Below are positions 5,986-8,203 of a stretch of 8,203 nucleotides of DNA, piece after piece. The DNA comes from Actinomycetota bacterium (GTDB lineage Bacteria; Actinomycetota; Coriobacteriia; Anaerosomatales; D1FN1-002). Location: contig VAUM01000026.1 of NCBI GenBank assembly GCA_005774595.1, positions 1-8,203 on the forward strand, read 5' to 3'. The position numbers and the translations under genes are program-made. How positions within the stretch are numbered: position 1 is the first letter of the stretch; each line of letters starts with the position of its first letter. The notes under the pieces were generated by a model. That model did not search any database. It was not told the origin of the DNA and saw nothing but the letters and a program-made list of their open reading frames with translations.

Positions 5986-8203
5986 GACCGCGACCTTCCG
6001 TCCCGCGCCGAGCGCACCGCCGCCACGGCCGCCTCGACCGCGCGCACGCAGCCGGGGGCATCGTGAGCGTAGCCCAGCCCCATGCTGTGCGCCCAGTCCT
6101 CGGTCACGACCGCACCGCCGACGAGCACCGGCACTCCCGGCGAAGCAGCCTCCACGGCCCAGGCCGATGCCTGCATCGCCGGCAGCGTCGTCGTCATCAG
6201 CGCCGACAGGCACACGACGTCGGCATCAGCCGCCGCGGCGGCCACCGCCTCCGGCGGCACGTCCACGCCGAGATCCGCCACCGCGAAGCCGGCGCTCTCG
6301 AGCAGCGAGATGCAGATGTCCTTGCCGATGGAGTGGACGTCGCCCTTCACGGTCGCGAACGCCACCCGGCCCGCCGGCTCGGAAGCGCCCGGCGGCAGGT
6401 ACGTCTTCGCGCGCGCGACCGCGGCCTTCATCGCCTCGGCCGCCACGATGAGCTGCGGCAGGAACGCCTCGCCGCGCCCGAACGCGTCGCCGAGCCCCTG
6501 GATCGCGGGCGTCAGCACGCCGGCGATCACGTCCCCCGGGGCCGCCCCCGCGGCGACCGCCGCGTCCACGAGCCCCGGAGCCGCGTCGGCGTCGCCGCGG
6601 AGCACGGCGGCGGCCAGCCGGGCCTCGACCGCGCCGCCGTCATCGTCCGCGCCCGCATCGCCCGGCTCGCCGCCGCCGTGCGCGCCGGCCAGCGCGGCCT
6701 CGTACGCGTCGTCCCAGGCCGCCCACGCCTGCCCGGGCCGCGCTGCGCCGGCGCCGGCGGCCCGGGCCTTGTCGGCCAGCCGCACCGCCTCGGCGACGAC
6801 GGGGTCGCCCGGGTTCACGATGGCGGCATCCAGCCCCGCCTCGGCGGCGGCCGCGAGGAACGCGGCGTTCAGGCGGCCGCGCAGCGGCAACCCGTGGCTG
6901 ACGTTGCTCACGCCGAGCATCGCCGCGAGACCGCGCTCCTTCACGCCCGCCAGCGCGGCCACCGTCACCCTCGGCGCACCGGCGTCGGTGGCCGCGGTCA
7001 TCACAAGGGTGTCCACGATCAGGTCCTCGTCGCGCAGGCCCGCCTCGTGCGCACGCGCGCATACGCGGTCCACGATCGCGAGCCTGCCGGCCGCTTCGTG
7101 CGGGATGCCCGCGTCGTCGAGCGCGAGCACCACCACCGCCGCGCCGTAGCGCGCGGCCAGCGGCAGCACCGCTGCCATGGACTCCTCGCCGCCGTTGACC
7201 GAGTTCACGAGCGCGCGGCCCGGGTAGACGCGCAGCGCGCGCTCGAGTGCGGCCGGATCCGTGGTGTCGAGCACGAGCGGCAGGTCGGTCACGCCGGCCA
7301 GCGCCAACGCGGCCGCGGGCAGAGCCTCGGCGGCGTCCACGCCCGCCGCGCCCACGTTCACGTCGAGCGCCGCGGCGCCCGCGTCGGCCTGCTCGGCGGC
7401 GAAGCGGCGCACGACCGACATCGAGCCTTCGCGCAGCGAGTCGGCCAGCTCGGGCTTGCCGGTCGGGTTGATGCGCTCGCCGATGACCGCGATCGGCCTC
7501 CCTGCGCCGACGCGTACCCACCCGCGCGGACCAGCGAACCCCACGCCCGCGGGCGTCTCGCGCGGCGCTACGGCGCGCTCCTTCGCGAAGTCCGCTATCG
7601 CGCCGGTGAACGCCGGCGACGACCCGCAGCACGACCCGACCACGGACGCGCCCGCGTCGACGAACCGCGCCGCGTACGCGCCCATCTCGTCGGGCGTGCC
7701 GGGGAAGACGGTGTTCCCGTCGGCGTCGAGCACCGGCAGGCCCGCGTTCGGCTGAACGACCACCGGCACGCTGCACGCGCGCGCGAGCCGCTCGACGAGC
7801 GGCAGCATCTGCTCAGGTCCGAGCCCGCAGTTGATGCCGACCGCGGCCGCGCCGCACGCCTCGAGGACGATCGCGGCCTCCTCGGGGCCGGTGCCCGACA
7901 GGTCCGTGCGCCCGTTCGCGCCGAACGTCACCGTCACGAACACCGGCAGGTCCGTGACCGACCGCGCCGCGAGCAGCGCGCACCGAGCCTCGGCGATGTC
8001 GGTCATCGTCTCGATGATGAGCGCGTCGGGCCCGGCGGACGCGAGCGCGGCCGCCTGCTCGGCGAAGACCTCGAAGACCTCGTCGAACGCGGCACCGCCG
8101 AGCGGTGCGAGCACGAGGCCGGTCGGCCCGATGTCACCCAGCACGTGCGGCGAGCCGCCCGCGCGCGCGAGGCGCACGCCGGCGGTGTTGAGCTCGGCGA
8201 CCC
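5982..8203 (-). CDS. metH: B12-dependent methionine synthase, short form (5' end beyond right edge)
   Basis: About 740 C-terminal residues are visible; the N-terminal part of the first domain lies beyond the right edge. Order from the right: homocysteine methyltransferase barrel (to about 7560) with zinc-binding cysteines at 7827-7829 and the CC pair at 7626-7631; pterin-binding barrel (about 7496-6755) opening VIGERINPTG, which binds methyl-THF; a Gly/Asp-rich linker (about 6758-6630); B12 cap helices (about 6629-6393); B12-binding domain (about 6371-6012) with D-V-H-S-I-G, whose histidine (6333-6335) is the lower axial ligand of cobalt. The protein ends after the B12 domain, so the SAM-activation domain of E. 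coli MetH is absent. The B12 domain also carries SALMTTTL, a sequence more typical of MtbC/MttC-type corrinoid proteins. It moves a methyl group from methyl-THF through cobalamin to homocysteine. The stop overlaps metV by ATGA. Product assignment is firm at the domain level; an alternative methyl donor or acceptor cannot be excluded. Confidence 0.9.
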   Translation of the reverse strand, partial: VAELNTAGVRLARAGGSPHVLGDIGPTGLVLAPLGGAAFDEVFEVFAEQAAALASAGPDALIIETMTDIAEARCALLAARSVTDLPVFVTVTFGANGRTDLSGTGPEEAAIVLEACGAAAVGINCGLGPEQMLPLVERLARACSVPVVVQPNAGLPVLDADGNTVFPGTPDEMGAYAARFVDAGASVVGSCCGSSPAFTGAIADFAKERAVAPRETPAGVGFAGPRGWVRVGAGRPIAVIGERINPTGKPELADSLREGSMSVVRRFAAEQADAGAAALDVNVGAAGVDAAEALPAAALALAGVTDLPLVLDTTDPAALERALRVYPGRALVNSVNGGEESMAAVLPLAARYGAAVVVLALDDAGIPHEAAGRLAIVDRVCARAHEAGLRDEDLIVDTLVMTAATDAGAPRVTVAALAGVKERGLAAMLGVSNVSHGLPLRGRLNAAFLAAAAEAGLDAAIVNPGDPVVAEAVRLADKARAAGAGAARPGQAWAAWDDAYEAALAGAHGGGEPGDAGADDDGGAVEARLAAAVLRGDADAAPGLVDAAVAAGAAPGDVIAGVLTPAIQGLGDAFGRGEAFLPQLIVAAEAMKAAVARAKTYLPPGASEPAGRVAFATVKGDVHSIGKDICISLLESAGFAVADLGVDVPPEAVAAAAADADVVCLSALMTTTLPAMQASAWAVEAASPGVPVLVGGAVVTEDWAHSMGLGYAHDAPGCVRAVEAAVAAVRSARDGRSRS
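5994..5999 (-). promoter_or_regulatory. Ribosome binding site of metV inside the 3' end of metH
   Basis: On the minus strand this reads GGAAGG, 8 bases before the ATG at 5985. It shows that metV starts at this ATG and does not extend upstream, although its frame stays open to about 6213. Confidence 0.65.

Noticed and set aside
5318..6061. N-terminal extension of metF through the metV gene
   Set aside because: The same frame stays open but encodes Arg-rich sequence antiphase to the Cys-rich MetV. MetF homology starts at the GTG at 5317.
5986..6213. N-terminal extension of metV into metH
   Set aside because: The extension is Gly/Arg-rich shadow sequence of the metH B12 domain. A strong ribosome site and the ATGA overlap fix the start at 5985.
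1..8203. CRISPR arrays, tRNAs, rRNAs, insertion sequences, prophage or integration sites
   Set aside because: No regularly spaced repeats, no tRNA-like or rRNA-like sequence, no transposase or integrase, and no base-composition break were seen.

Overview
This is a very GC-rich window with strongly G/C-biased third codon positions and dense, overlapping genes. The gene content (MetV-type methylenetetrahydrofolate reductase partner, short B12-dependent methionine synthase, UPF0280 protein, soluble diguanylate cyclase) suggests an anaerobic or facultatively anaerobic bacterium with folate/corrinoid one-carbon metabolism. A high-GC actinobacterium of the Coriobacteriia or a related anaerobic lineage fits best. 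This placement is inferred from gene content and base composition, and no marker gene here proves it. There are no rRNAs, tRNAs, CRISPR arrays, insertion sequences or other signs of mobility.

Left part (1-1989). A UPF0280 (COG2122, ApbE-like fold) gene runs leftward off the edge. It is divergent from a rightward pair: a cytosolic diguanylate cyclase with an N-terminal ferritin/rubrerythrin-like helical domain, and 32 bases later a small Cys-rich protein of unknown function. The 167-base divergent spacer holds a perfect 5-bp dyad and a 9-base direct repeat that could be an operator. This pair is the least ordinary part of the window.

Centre (2015-4450). lipA (lipoyl synthase) and lpdA (dihydrolipoyl dehydrogenase) are read leftward, lpdA first, and overlap by 13 bases or abut, depending on the lipA start. 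An extended -10-like element and a hairpin/dyad lie between lpdA and the upstream metF gene.

Right part (4448-8203). A leftward, translationally coupled cluster contains a short metH (homocysteine methyltransferase, pterin-binding, B12 cap and B12-binding domains, with no C-terminal SAM-activation domain; its N-terminus is beyond the right edge), metV and metF. The junctions are 4-base ATGA and GTGA overlaps.

How they may work together: MetV-MetF reduces methylene-THF to methyl-THF, and MetH passes the methyl group through cobalamin to homocysteine to make methionine. LpdA is the shared E3/L-protein of lipoate-dependent complexes, and LipA makes their lipoyl cofactor. One such complex, the glycine cleavage system, makes methylene-THF, the MetVF substrate, so the leftward block could form a one-carbon neighbourhood. 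No glycine cleavage, 2-oxoacid dehydrogenase or lipoate transfer genes are visible here. UPF0280 proteins have been tied to sulfide assimilation toward homocysteine in methanogens, which could also link to MetH. The functional link across the window is inference.
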